Of a stretch of DNA of 64,000 bases, positions 17,801 to 26,400 are shown in pieces. Origin of the DNA: Hydrogenophaga pseudoflava (GTDB taxonomy: Bacteria; Pseudomonadota; Gammaproteobacteria; Burkholderiales; Burkholderiaceae_C); contig NZ_JAVHJP010000003.1 in NCBI RefSeq assembly GCF_031020795.1, positions 489,408-553,407 of the forward strand, given 5' to 3'. How positions within the stretch are numbered: the stretch's first letter is position 1; each line of letters starts with the position of its first letter. The notes beneath the pieces are model-generated. The model worked only from the letters and a program-made list of their open reading frames with translations, was not told where the DNA came from and ran no database searches. A program made the position numbers and the translations under genes.

Positions 17801-17817
17801 CGTTGAACGTGTCAACG
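17801..17817. other. Perfect inverted repeat CGTTGA-N5-TCAACG in a convergent gap
   Basis: Six-base arms around a five-base loop, between the converging genes ending at 17774 (+) and 17893 (-). There is no T run on either side, so it is at best a factor-dependent or mRNA-end hairpin. Nothing else was seen in this 118-bp gap. Confidence 0.4.
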
Positions 17818-17892
17818 GAACCGGCAGCAGCGCAGTTTTCGCGTGAGTAGGGGGCTTTCGCCGACCGACCGCTCCGGGTCGACTTCTGCCAC

Positions 17893-18312
17893 TCACCCCC
17901 CACCCAACCTCCGCGCCTCCACCTCAAACGGGTTGTCCCAATAGGCATCCCGCCCGCGCAGCCACTGCCACGCCCCGGCCAGCAGGTAGGCCGGCAGGAA
18001 CAACGGCCCCCAGCGTTCGCACTGGCGCACATGCACCCGCTCATGTGCGCGCAGGCGCTGAAGTTCCTGCGCATGGGTGCCGAGCACGACGTGGCCGAAG
18101 GTGATGGCGGCGAATGGCCAGCGACGCCGGGGTGGTGTGCGGCGCGCGGCGATCTCGATCACACCGTCCACGATGCGCATGCGCGCGCCGAACGGCATCA
18201 GCAGCAGGCCGAGCGCCAGACCGATGAGCGTGGTGGGTGAGGCCCAGAACCGCAGCGCCCAGCGCCCGAACAGGCCGGTCGGGCGGCCGGTGCGGCGGCC
18301 CCTTCGTGCCAT
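17893..18312 (-). CDS. Predicted membrane protein with HExxH-like motif
   Basis: A 139-residue protein with a basic N-terminus, a hydrophobic segment (about residues 22-45) and a downstream HERVHVRQCERWG motif in which His-Glu-x-x-His resembles a zincin site. A second hydrophobic stretch (FLPAYLLAGAWQW) follows. Similar proteins are annotated only as hypothetical or signal peptide prediction. It begins 4 bp after the thioesterase gene stop and may be the last gene of the TetR-headed operon. Peptidase activity is a guess from the motif. Confidence 0.65.
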   Translation of the reverse strand: MARRGRRTGRPTGLFGRWALRFWASPTTLIGLALGLLLMPFGARMRIVDGVIEIAARRTPPRRRWPFAAITFGHVVLGTHAQELQRLRAHERVHVRQCERWGPLFLPAYLLAGAWQWLRGRDAYWDNPFEVEARRLGGG

Positions 18313-18316
18313 CGCT

Positions 18317-18802
18317 TCAGGACACGATGTACGCGCCCGATCCGCAGGACAGCAGCTTGCCGTCCGCGCCGCGGAACTCCATGCGCGTGGACGCCACGCG
18401 CGAGCCCAGGCGCAGCACCTCGGCGCTGAGTTCGAAGTGTTCGCCGATGCCGGGGCGCAGGTAGTCGATGCGCAGGTCGATGGTGCCGAGCTTGCCGAAG
18501 CGGTGCAGGCGTTGCTCGGGCGTTTCGTCCATGTGGCGCGCGCCGATCGCGGCCATGCAGGCCAGACCGCCCATGGCGTCGAGCCCGGCGCTGATGACGC
18601 CGCCGTGCACGCGGTTGTGGCTGTAGTGACCGATCAGTTCGTGGCGCATGTCGATGCGCGCGGTCACGCGCTCGGGCTTGAGGCTGGTGATCTTCAGGCC
18701 CAGCACCTGGTTGAACACGATCTTCTCTTCGAAGATGGCCTTGAGCCCTGCGATGAACTCGGGCTCGAACTCGGTGGGCAGCGTCGGTGGGGTTTTGCTC
18801 AT
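18317..18802 (-). CDS. PaaI-family hotdog thioesterase
   Basis: An acyl-CoA thioesterase of the 4HBT/PaaI type, 161 residues. The central motif NRVHGGVISAGLDAMGG places the conserved HGG and a downstream acidic residue as in active hotdog enzymes, followed by TIDLRIDYLRPG. The start overlaps the stop of the acyl-CoA dehydrogenase gene by 4 bp. In this operon it may release CoA from dead-end branched acyl-CoA esters. Exact substrate unknown. Confidence 0.88.
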   Translation of the reverse strand: MSKTPPTLPTEFEPEFIAGLKAIFEEKIVFNQVLGLKITSLKPERVTARIDMRHELIGHYSHNRVHGGVISAGLDAMGGLACMAAIGARHMDETPEQRLHRFGKLGTIDLRIDYLRPGIGEHFELSAEVLRLGSRVASTRMEFRGADGKLLSCGSGAYIVS

Positions 18803-19962
18803 AGTCCGGATTGTCGTGCGGCCAGTTCTTTCATGATCTCTTCGGCGCCGCCGCCGATCATCATGACCTTGACCTCGCGGTAGATGCGTTCGCTGGCGGT
18901 GCCGCGCATGAAGCCCATGCCGCCGAGGATCTGCACCGCCGCGTCGGCGCAGAACTGCATGGCCTGCGTGGCGTGGTTCTTGAGCAGGCACACATGGCTG
19001 ACCCAGTCGGCGCCCTGGTCGCCCGCGTCGGCGCGCGCGGTGACGGCGTCCAGCCAGGCCTGGGTGGATTCGATGCGCGTGCGCATGTCCATGAGCCGGT
19101 GGCGGATGACCTGGCGTTCGATGAGCGCGGCGCCGAAGGTCTGGCGCTGGCGCGCCCAGTCCAGCGCTTCGTCGTAGCAGGCCTGCGCAAAGCCGAGCGC
19201 CATCGCGCTCAGGGCCAGGCGCTCGCCGTTGAAGTTGCCCATGACCATGCGAAAACCCGCGCCCTCCTCGCCCAGCCGGTAATGCACCGGCACGCGCACG
19301 CCGTCGAATCGAAGGTGCGCGGTGTCGGAACAGTGCCAGCCCATCTTCTGCAGCGCACTGCGCGAGACGCCGGGCCGGTCCATGGGCGCCACGACCATGC
19401 TGATGCCGCTGGCGCCTTTGCTCTGGAGGTCGGTGCGGACGGCGAGGGTCACCCAGTCGGCGCGCACGCCCGAAGTGATGAAGACCTTCTCGCCGTCGAT
19501 CACATAGTCGTCGCCCTCGCGCCGCGCGGTGGTGCGCAGCGCGGCCACGTCCGAGCCGCCGCCGGGTTCGGTGATGCCCAAGGCCGCGATGCGCTCGCCA
19601 CGCAGCACGGGTGGCACCACCTCAGCCTGCAGTTCGGTCGAGCCGTGCGCGAGCACGGGCGGCAGGCCGATGTTGAGCGAAAACAGGCTGGCCATGAGGC
19701 CGCCGCTGGTGCCGTGGCGCGCCAGGGTCTGCGACAGCGCGTTGCGCGCGCGCCAGGGCGCGGGCGTGCCACCCAGGTGCTCGGGGTAGCCCAGGCCAAG
19801 CAGGCCCAGGTCGGCGGCTTCGCGGTACAGGTCGCGCGGAATCTCGCCCGCGGCCTCCCAGGCGTCGAGGTGAGGGCGCACGCGCTCCAGTGCGAAGCGG
19901 CGCACGGTGTCGACCAGCGCTTGCAGATCGGCGGCGTCGAAATCGGTGGCGGCGGTGCTCAT
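18799..19962 (-). CDS. Acyl-CoA dehydrogenase (isovaleryl-type catalytic Glu)
   Basis: A 387-residue FAD-dependent acyl-CoA dehydrogenase. FAD-binding motifs are ALGITEPGGGSD and FITSGVRADW. The usual C-terminal YEGT catalytic glutamate is absent (the segment reads MMIGGGAEEIM); instead Glu247 in FNGERLAL lies where isovaleryl-CoA and long-chain dehydrogenases keep their catalytic base, which fits branched or long substrates. It is the second such enzyme in the operon. Overlaps of 4 bp on both sides (biotin carboxylase upstream, thioesterase downstream) show tight coupling. It might act on a different chain length in the same pathway. Confidence 0.9.
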   Translation of the reverse strand: MSTAATDFDAADLQALVDTVRRFALERVRPHLDAWEAAGEIPRDLYREAADLGLLGLGYPEHLGGTPAPWRARNALSQTLARHGTSGGLMASLFSLNIGLPPVLAHGSTELQAEVVPPVLRGERIAALGITEPGGGSDVAALRTTARREGDDYVIDGEKVFITSGVRADWVTLAVRTDLQSKGASGISMVVAPMDRPGVSRSALQKMGWHCSDTAHLRFDGVRVPVHYRLGEEGAGFRMVMGNFNGERLALSAMALGFAQACYDEALDWARQRQTFGAALIERQVIRHRLMDMRTRIESTQAWLDAVTARADAGDQGADWVSHVCLLKNHATQAMQFCADAAVQILGGMGFMRGTASERIYREVKVMMIGGGAEEIMKELAARQSGL

Positions 19963-21881
19963 GCGGCTTCCTCCGCGAAGACGGCCAGAACCTGTCCCGG
20001 CACCAGCTGCTGCCCCGCCACCACGGTCACGCCGGACACGGTCGCATCGCGCGGTGCGCTGATCTGGTGTTCGATCTTCATGCTCTCGATGGTCAGCAGC
20101 ACCTGCCCGCGCGCGACGCGCTGGCCGGGCTGCACCGACAGGGACACCAGCTTGCCGTTGAACGGGGCCCGCAGCTCGCGCGCGGCAGGGCCTTGGCCCG
20201 CGCTCAGGGCCGCCGCGAGGCTCAGGTCCTGCAGCCACAGATCGTGGGCGCCCCAGCGCACATGGCTCTGGCCGTCGGGCTGCCGCACCACTTCGGCGGC
20301 TTGTGCCAGGCCGTCCACTGCGATGGTGTTCGTGTCGATGTGCGCCGCGTGCAGGCGCTCGCCGGCCTGCACCTGCAGCGCGCCATGGCCCAGTTCCCGG
20401 ACGCTGAGGTCCAGCGTGGTCTGGCCCAGCTTCACCCGCAGCGGGCGCGCAAAGGGGCTGGGCAGCGCCGTGGCACCCCGGCCCAGCCAGACGGCAGCCA
20501 GTGCCGCTGCCAGCTTCGCTTCGTGCGGCGGGTCCAGCGCCTCGCGGATGCTCTGGCCGTGGTCGGCCAGGAAGGGAATGGTCGCCCCACCACCCGCGAA
20601 CACCGGGTGGCGCAGGCAGGCCGCGAGGAAGGCGCGGTTGCTGGGCAGGCCGAGCAGCACCGTGTCGTCCAGCGACCGCGCGAGCTTCGCGATGGCCTCG
20701 GCGCGGGTCGGCGCGTGGGCGATCAGCTTGCCGAGCATCGCGTCGTAGTGCGGCGTGACGACGCTGCCATCTTCGAGCGCGTGGTCGAAGCGCAGGCCGC
20801 CGCTCAGCGGAGGCTCGGCAAACTTCTGCACCGTGCCCGCGTGGGGTGTGAAGTGTGGATCTTCGGCGCACAGGCGGACCTCGATGGCATGTCCCTGAAG
20901 CCTCACCCGCTCTTGCGTCAAGGGCAGCGGCTCGCCACGCGCCACACGGAGTTGCCACTCCACGAGATCCAGTCCCGTCAACATCTCGGTGACCGGATGC
21001 TCCACCTGCAGCCGCGTGTTCATCTCCATCAGAAAGAAGGAATCCCCCTCCAGCAGAAACTCCACCGTGCCCGCGCCCACATAGCCCGCGCCCTGGGCCA
21101 GCGCCACCGCGCAGCGGCCGAGTTCGGCACGCACCTCGGACGACACGGCCGGGCTGGGCGACTCTTCGATGATCTTCTGATGGCGGCGCTGCACCGAGCA
21201 GTCGCGCTCGCCCAGGTGGATGCAGTGGCCGTGCGAATCAGCGAACACCTGCACCTCCACGTGGCGCGGATTGAGCAGAGCGCGTTCGATCAGCAGGTCG
21301 CCGTTGCCGAAGCCGGCCAGCGCTTCGGAGCGCGCGCTCCGCAGCGCGGCGGGCAGTTGCTCGGCTCTGTGCACGAGTCGCATGCCGCGCCCGCCCCCAC
21401 CGGCCACGGCCTTGACCATGACGGGGTAGCCGATGCGCAACGCCTCGGCAGCAAAGGTGGCCTCGGACTGGTCGGCGCCGAAGTAGCCCGGCAGCACCGG
21501 CACACCCTGCCGCAGCGCCACCGCCTTGGCCGCGGACTTGCTGCCCAGCGCGTGGATGGCGGCGGGCGGCGGGCCGACCCAGGTGAGGCCCGCATCCACC
21601 ACGGCCTGCGCGAAGTCGGCGTTCTCGCTCAGGAAGCCGTAGCCCGGGTGCACCGCGTCGGCGCCGCTGGCGCGTGCGGCCGCGATGAGTTTGTCGATGC
21701 GCAGGTAGCTGTCGACCGAGGTCGTGCCACCCAGCGCCACGGCCGTGTCGGCTTCGCGCACGTGCAGCGCACCGCGGTCGGCGTCGGAGTACACGGCCAC
21801 CGTGGCGATGCCCATGCTGCGCGCGGTGCGGAGGATGCGGCGCGCGATCTCGCCGCGGTTGGCGATCAGCAGCCGCTTCAT
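19959..21881 (-). CDS. Acyl-CoA carboxylase alpha subunit (biotin carboxylase + BCCP)
   Basis: A 640-residue subunit of a methylcrotonyl/geranyl-CoA-type carboxylase. The first about 450 residues are a biotin carboxylase (KRLLIANRGEIARRI, ATP-grasp GGGGRGM, EMNTRLQVEHPVTE). A linker domain follows, then a biotinyl carrier domain with the target Lys602 in ESMKIEHQ, a slight variant of the usual AMKM. It would carboxylate its own biotin and pass CO2 to the beta subunit encoded at 23894-25513. Order and partners match atuF. Starts and stops overlap neighbours by 4 bp. The BM linker is the only region I cannot compare well. Confidence 0.93.
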   Translation of the reverse strand: MKRLLIANRGEIARRILRTARSMGIATVAVYSDADRGALHVREADTAVALGGTTSVDSYLRIDKLIAAARASGADAVHPGYGFLSENADFAQAVVDAGLTWVGPPPAAIHALGSKSAAKAVALRQGVPVLPGYFGADQSEATFAAEALRIGYPVMVKAVAGGGGRGMRLVHRAEQLPAALRSARSEALAGFGNGDLLIERALLNPRHVEVQVFADSHGHCIHLGERDCSVQRRHQKIIEESPSPAVSSEVRAELGRCAVALAQGAGYVGAGTVEFLLEGDSFFLMEMNTRLQVEHPVTEMLTGLDLVEWQLRVARGEPLPLTQERVRLQGHAIEVRLCAEDPHFTPHAGTVQKFAEPPLSGGLRFDHALEDGSVVTPHYDAMLGKLIAHAPTRAEAIAKLARSLDDTVLLGLPSNRAFLAACLRHPVFAGGGATIPFLADHGQSIREALDPPHEAKLAAALAAVWLGRGATALPSPFARPLRVKLGQTTLDLSVRELGHGALQVQAGERLHAAHIDTNTIAVDGLAQAAEVVRQPDGQSHVRWGAHDLWLQDLSLAAALSAGQGPAARELRAPFNGKLVSLSVQPGQRVARGQVLLTIESMKIEHQISAPRDATVSGVTVVAGQQLVPGQVLAVFAEEAA

Positions 21882-22675
21882 GCGCCGCCTTCCACCCACG
21901 GTGCGGGCTGCTTGCGCGCAAAGGCCGTGAGCCCGGCCGCGGCCTCCGGTCCGCGCAGGGCCGAGGCGAAGGCGATGGCGGCTTCGTCGCGCAGGTCGGG
22001 CAGCGGACCGTGCAGGCGGCGCAGCAGCTGTTTGGTGGCGGCCAGGGCACCGGGGGCCGCCACGCGGTGGCGCGCCAGCGTGTCGGCCAGCGCGGCCTCC
22101 ATCTCGCCATCGGCCACCACGTCGTTGACCAGCCCGAGGTCCCGCGCTTCGCTGGCGCTGAAATGCCGCCCCGAGAGCAGGCAGTCGCGCGCGGCGCGGT
22201 CGCCCAGACGGCGCCAGACCAAGGGTGCGATCTGCGCCGGCGGCAGGCCCAGCGTGACCTCGGGCGTGGCAAACACCGAGCGCTGCGTGGCCAGAACCAG
22301 GTCTCCGCAGCAGACCAGGCCGAAGCCACCGCCCATGGCCGGCCCGTCCACCGCCACCACCAGCAGCTGGGGCAGCTCGGTCAGCGCGTGCAGCACATCG
22401 CCGAAGCCGCGGTTGGCGTCGATCAGCGGATCGCGAGCGCCTTCGGCCAGCGGCTGTCCGATGGCGCTCGCGAAATGGCCCAGGCTGCCACCCGCGCAGA
22501 AGGCGCCGCCCGCGCCGGCGAGCACCACGGTGCGCAGGCTGTCGTCGCTCTTGGCCCGCAGACAGGCCTCGAACAGGGCGACCACCATCGCGTCCGACAG
22601 CGCGTTGCGCGCAGCGGGGTCGTTGAGCGTCCAGCGCTCGGTGTCGCCCTGGCGCACCACCAGAAAGTTGCTCAT
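21878..22675 (-). CDS. Enoyl-CoA hydratase/isomerase-family protein (AtuE/LiuC-like)
   Basis: Crotonase-fold protein of 265 residues. Oxyanion-hole motifs are AGAGGAFCAGGSLGHF and GPAMGGGFGLVCCGD, and the later segment ATPEVTLGLPPAQIAPLVWRRLG carries the position of the catalytic glutamate. The PPAQI pattern is one I associate with the isohexenylglutaconyl-CoA and methylglutaconyl-CoA hydratases rather than with general enoyl-CoA hydratases. It sits between the dehydrogenase and the carboxylase alpha genes, as in atu and liu clusters. Hydration of a 3-methylglutaconyl-type CoA ester is therefore the likely reaction. Confidence 0.87.
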   Translation of the reverse strand: MSNFLVVRQGDTERWTLNDPAARNALSDAMVVALFEACLRAKSDDSLRTVVLAGAGGAFCAGGSLGHFASAIGQPLAEGARDPLIDANRGFGDVLHALTELPQLLVVAVDGPAMGGGFGLVCCGDLVLATQRSVFATPEVTLGLPPAQIAPLVWRRLGDRAARDCLLSGRHFSASEARDLGLVNDVVADGEMEAALADTLARHRVAAPGALAATKQLLRRLHGPLPDLRDEAAIAFASALRGPEAAAGLTAFARKQPAPWVEGGA

Positions 22676-22686
22676 GCCGCGCCCCT

Positions 22687-23859
22687 TCAATGCGCCGGGC
22701 GCTTGGCGATGCCCATCATCTTCGTGAGGATGCCCAGCATCACCTCGTCGGCCCCGCCGCCGATCGAGGCCAGGCGCCCGTCGCGGTACATGCGCGAGAC
22801 CTTGTTGTCCCAGGTGAAACCCATGCCGCCCCAGAACTGCAGGCAGGTGTCGGGCACCAGGCGATTGAGCCGGCCGGCTTTCAACTTGGCCATGGTGGCC
22901 CATTCGGTCACGTCCTCGCCGGCCACGTAGTGCTCGCAGGCCTGGTAGGTCAGCGCGCGCAGGCTCTCGACCTCGGTCTTGAGCTCGGCCAGCTTGAACT
23001 GCACCCACTGCTGGTCAGCCAGGGTGCTGCCGAACAACCGGCGCTCCTGCGCGTAGTCCACCGTCCACTGGATGCAGTTGGTCAGGCTTTGCAACGTACT
23101 GGCCGCACACCACAGGCGCTCCTCCTGGAACTGTTGCATCTGGTAGATGAAGCCGGCACCTTCGGCGCCGATGCGGTAGCGCTGCGGCACGCGCACTTCG
23201 TCGAAGAACAGCAGGCCGGTGTCGCTGCTGTTCATGCCGATCTTTTTGATCTTCTGGCCGACCTCGAAGCCCTTGACGGCCTTGCCGTTCTCGCGCAGCG
23301 GCACCATCACCAGGCTCTTGTTCTTGTGCGCAGGGCCCTCGCTGGTGTTGACCAGCATGCACATCCAGTCGGCCTGCAGGCTGTTGGTGATCCACATCTT
23401 CTGTCCGCTGATGACGTAGTCGTCACCGTCCTTGCGCGCCACGGTCCTGATGGCCGAGACGTCGCTGCCCGCGCCCGGTTCGCTCACGCCGATGCAGCCC
23501 ACCGCGTCGCCCGCGATGGCCGGCGCCAGGAACTGCGCCTTGAGGTCTTCGCTGCCGAAACGCGCCAGCGCGGGCGTGCACATGTCGGTCTGCACGCCGA
23601 TGGCCATGGGCACACCGCCACAGTGGACGTGGCCCAGCGTCTCGGCCATGGCCACGCTGTAGGAATAGTCCAGCCCCATGCCACCGTAGGCCTCGGGTTT
23701 GGTCAGGCCCAGCAGGCCCAGTCGCCCCATCTGCTTGAACACCTCGTGCGCCGGGAACATCTCCGCCGCCTCCCACTCGTCCACGTGCGGGTTGATCTGC
23801 TCGTCGATGAAGCGCTTGAGCGTCTTCTGGATCTCGCGGTGTTCGTGTGTGAACTGCAT
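22687..23859 (-). CDS. Acyl-CoA dehydrogenase, AtuD (citronellyl-CoA dehydrogenase)-like
   Basis: A 390-residue dehydrogenase. It has GVSEPGAGSD and WITNSLQADW for FAD binding. The C-terminus reads ASIGGGADEVMLGIL, lacking the YEGT glutamate, while Glu247 in FQEERLW occupies the isovaleryl-type catalytic position. The sequence GGVPMAIGVQTDM and the C-terminal GGADEVMLGI are patterns I recall from AtuD proteins. It precedes the hydratase gene by 11 bp. It probably introduces the double bond next to the carboxyl group of a 3-methyl-branched acyl-CoA such as citronellyl-CoA. Confidence 0.88.
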   Translation of the reverse strand: MQFTHEHREIQKTLKRFIDEQINPHVDEWEAAEMFPAHEVFKQMGRLGLLGLTKPEAYGGMGLDYSYSVAMAETLGHVHCGGVPMAIGVQTDMCTPALARFGSEDLKAQFLAPAIAGDAVGCIGVSEPGAGSDVSAIRTVARKDGDDYVISGQKMWITNSLQADWMCMLVNTSEGPAHKNKSLVMVPLRENGKAVKGFEVGQKIKKIGMNSSDTGLLFFDEVRVPQRYRIGAEGAGFIYQMQQFQEERLWCAASTLQSLTNCIQWTVDYAQERRLFGSTLADQQWVQFKLAELKTEVESLRALTYQACEHYVAGEDVTEWATMAKLKAGRLNRLVPDTCLQFWGGMGFTWDNKVSRMYRDGRLASIGGGADEVMLGILTKMMGIAKRPAH

Positions 23860-23893
23860 GGTGTGTCTCCTGTCGGGTTGTTCTGGATGCTGG

Positions 23894-25513
23894 TCACATG
23901 CGCGCGACGCCGAACTGCATCCGCCGGGTCTGCCGCTGCGCCGCCTCGGCCACCGTGTCGAGGCAGAAGCTGAGCACCGCGCGCGTGTCGCGCGGGTCGA
24001 TCACACCGTCGTCCAGCACCAGGCCGCTCGTGTAGAAGGCGTCGGCCTGCGACTCGAACTTCTGCACGATGGCGTCGTACTGCGCCGTCATCTGCGCCTG
24101 CACCTCGGGCGTGTCGGTGGCAATGCCTTTGCGCGCCATGCCCGCCTCGGCCACGATCTGCATGGTCTTCGCAGCCTGCTCGCCGCCCATGACCGCCGTG
24201 CGCGCGCCGGGCCAGCTGAACAGGAAGCGCGGCGCGTAGCCGCGCCCGCACATGCCGTAGTTGCCGGCGCCGAAGCTGGCGCCGCACTGGATGGTGATCT
24301 GCGGCACGGTGGCATTGGTCACCGCCTGGATCATCTTGCTGCCGTGTTTGATCATCCCGGCCTGCTCGCTGTCCTTGCCGACCATGTAGCCGGTGGTGTT
24401 CTGCAGGTAGATGAGCGGGTGACCGAGCTGGCACATCCACTGGATGAAGTGCGTGGCCTTGTTGGCGCCGGCCACGTCGATGGGGCCGTTGTTGCTGATG
24501 AGCCCCACTGCGTGGCCACCGATGTGGGCCTGGGCGCAGACCGTGGCGGCACCGTGGAGGGCCTTGAACTCGAGGATCCCGGAGGCGTCGGTGAGGCGGG
24601 CCATGATCTCGCGCATGTCGACCGGCTCTCGGTGGTGTGCGGGCATCAGCGAGAGCAGGTCTTCCGCATCGAAGCGCGGCGCGGGCGCTGCCGGCCGGGC
24701 CGGCGCCTGCCAGCCGGTGCGCGCCACGATGTCGCGCGCCAGGCCCAGCGCCTCGCGGTCATCCTCGGCCAGGTGTTCGCCCAGGCCCGAAATGCCTGTG
24801 TGCATTTCGGCGCCACCCAGTTCTTCCTCGGTCGCGATCTCGCCGGTCGCGGCCTTGAGCAGCGGCGGACCGGCCAGGAAGGCGCGTGATCGGCCCCGTA
24901 CCATGATCACGATGTCGCTCAGCCCGGGCATGTAGGCGCCACCGGCCGTTCCGGAACCGTGCTGCACGGTGATGACCGGCAGGCCGGCGGCCGAGAGCCG
25001 AGCCAGGTTGCGGAACAGGCCGCCGCCGAGCACGAAGCCCTCGACCTGGTACTTCATCAGGTTGGCGCCCGCGCTCTCCACCAGGTGCACGAAGGGCAGC
25101 CGGTTCTCCAGTGCAATCTCCTGCACACGCAGAATCTTCTCCAGACCCCGCGGCTGGATGGCACCGGCCTCGATGCCCGAGTCGCTGGCCACCACCATGC
25201 AGCGCACTCCGCCAATGAAGCCGATGCCGGCCAGCATGCCGCCGCCGGGCACGGACTTCTCCGGGTCTCTGGTGTCCTGCAGAAAGCCGGCCAGCGAACA
25301 CAGCGGCAGGTATGGCGCGCCGGGGTCCAGCAACAGGCCCACGCGCTCACGTGGCAGCAGCTGCCCGCGCTTGTGGAACACGGGCGCCGACTGGGCCGAT
25401 GCGGCAGCGGCGCGTTCCTCCAGCGCCCGCAGCTGGGCGATGCGCGCCCGCATCGCGTCGCGCCGTTGCGCAACCTGTTCGCTGTGTGGGTTGAAACTGG
25501 ACGCGAAGCTCAT
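23894..25513 (-). CDS. atuC: Acyl-CoA carboxylase beta subunit, geranyl-CoA carboxylase-like
   Basis: Carboxyltransferase subunit of 539 residues, partner of the alpha subunit at 19959-21881. It has the two crotonase-like halves: N-terminal VPGGGMLAGIGFIGG, ESAGANLMKYQ and HGSGTAGGAYMPG, and C-terminal ISNNGPIDVAGANKATHF, QCGASFGAGNYGMCGRGY and MGGEQAA. The GSGTAGGAYMPG stretch and the ending MQFGVARM are features I associate with AtuC rather than methylcrotonyl-CoA carboxylase, where GSCTAGGAY is usual. Absence of an HMG-CoA lyase gene nearby also argues against a leucine pathway. Its start overlaps the SDR stop by 4 bp. Substrate assignment still needs phylogeny. Confidence 0.9.
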   Translation of the reverse strand: MSFASSFNPHSEQVAQRRDAMRARIAQLRALEERAAAASAQSAPVFHKRGQLLPRERVGLLLDPGAPYLPLCSLAGFLQDTRDPEKSVPGGGMLAGIGFIGGVRCMVVASDSGIEAGAIQPRGLEKILRVQEIALENRLPFVHLVESAGANLMKYQVEGFVLGGGLFRNLARLSAAGLPVITVQHGSGTAGGAYMPGLSDIVIMVRGRSRAFLAGPPLLKAATGEIATEEELGGAEMHTGISGLGEHLAEDDREALGLARDIVARTGWQAPARPAAPAPRFDAEDLLSLMPAHHREPVDMREIMARLTDASGILEFKALHGAATVCAQAHIGGHAVGLISNNGPIDVAGANKATHFIQWMCQLGHPLIYLQNTTGYMVGKDSEQAGMIKHGSKMIQAVTNATVPQITIQCGASFGAGNYGMCGRGYAPRFLFSWPGARTAVMGGEQAAKTMQIVAEAGMARKGIATDTPEVQAQMTAQYDAIVQKFESQADAFYTSGLVLDDGVIDPRDTRAVLSFCLDTVAEAAQRQTRRMQFGVARM

Positions 25514-26400
25514 GACTGGAACACCTTGGGCACGACCGCGCGGTGGAAGCCATCGAAGGGTTTGACGGCGTCGCGCTGCTGCACATCTTCGGGCGCCGCG
25601 ACCTGGCCCCAGCCCATGCGCACCTGGGGCCGCGCGCCGTCCACGCGCAGCACCGTGCCGCTGATGAAGCTGGCCGCCGGCGAGAGCAGGAAGACGATGG
25701 TGGCCGAGGTTTCGGCCTCGTTGCCGAAGCGGCCCAGCGGCACGGTGCTGCGCATCTCGCGCAGCATCGGCCCGGCTTCGGGCGGGTAGTGGTCCATGCC
25801 GCTGGAGGCGATGTAGCCCGGCGCCACCGCGTTCACGCGCACACCGCTTTTTGCCCACTCCATCGCGGCGGTCTCGGTGAAGCTCACCATGCCCATGCGC
25901 GCCGCGCCGCTGTGGCCCATGCCCGGCATGGAACCCCACATGTCGGCCACGATGTTGACCACCGCGCCCCCGTGCGCCGCCATGCTCTGCAGATAACACT
26001 CGCGTGCCACCAGGAAGCCGCCGGTGAGGTTGGTGTCGATCACCGCCTGCCAGCCCTTGGCGCTGATTTTTTCCAGCGGCGTGATGTACTGGCCGCCCGC
26101 GTTGTTGACCAGGCCGTCGATGCGGCCGTGCGCCTGCACCGCGTCGGCCACCATGGCCTGCACACCGGCTTCGTTGCGGATGTCGCAGACGTGGAAGCTG
26201 GCGCGTCCGCCGTCGTCGGCGATCTCGATGGCCGTGGCCTGCAGCTTCTCGGGGTTGCGCCCCACCAGCACCACCATGGCCCCCAGCCGCGCCAGCTCGT
26301 GCGCGGTGCAGCGGCCGATGCCCGAGCCGCCGCCGGTGACCATCACCACACGGCCCGCGAACAGGCCGTCGCGGAACGCCGACCGGTACGAGTCCTTCAT
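25510..26400 (-). CDS. SDR-family oxidoreductase, PECR/AtuG-like with altered active site
   Basis: A 296-residue short-chain dehydrogenase/reductase. The Rossmann motif TGGGSGIG (residues 22-29) and NNAGG (99-103) are intact. The catalytic YxxxK is missing: the equivalent region reads GHSGAARMG, with His163 for Tyr and Ala167 for Lys, as in trans-2-enoyl-CoA reductases of the PECR group (HSGAARAG). It may therefore reduce or handle an enoyl-CoA rather than an alcohol. A C-terminal extension beyond residue 265 is unusually long. It lies between the TetR and carboxylase beta genes with 4-bp overlaps at both ends. Confidence 0.87.
   Translation of the reverse strand: MKDSYRSAFRDGLFAGRVVMVTGGGSGIGRCTAHELARLGAMVVLVGRNPEKLQATAIEIADDGGRASFHVCDIRNEAGVQAMVADAVQAHGRIDGLVNNAGGQYITPLEKISAKGWQAVIDTNLTGGFLVARECYLQSMAAHGGAVVNIVADMWGSMPGMGHSGAARMGMVSFTETAAMEWAKSGVRVNAVAPGYIASSGMDHYPPEAGPMLREMRSTVPLGRFGNEAETSATIVFLLSPAASFISGTVLRVDGARPQVRMGWGQVAAPEDVQQRDAVKPFDGFHRAVVPKVFQS

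Noticed and set aside
17775-17892. Rho-independent terminator at the CGTTGA-N5-TCAACG hairpin
   Set aside because: Neither flank has a T run, so it does not meet the usual criteria.
19890-22727. Long plus-strand frame opposite the carboxylase alpha and hydratase genes
   Set aside because: Low-complexity Arg/Ala/His translation, no ribosome site, and fully antisense to well-supported genes.
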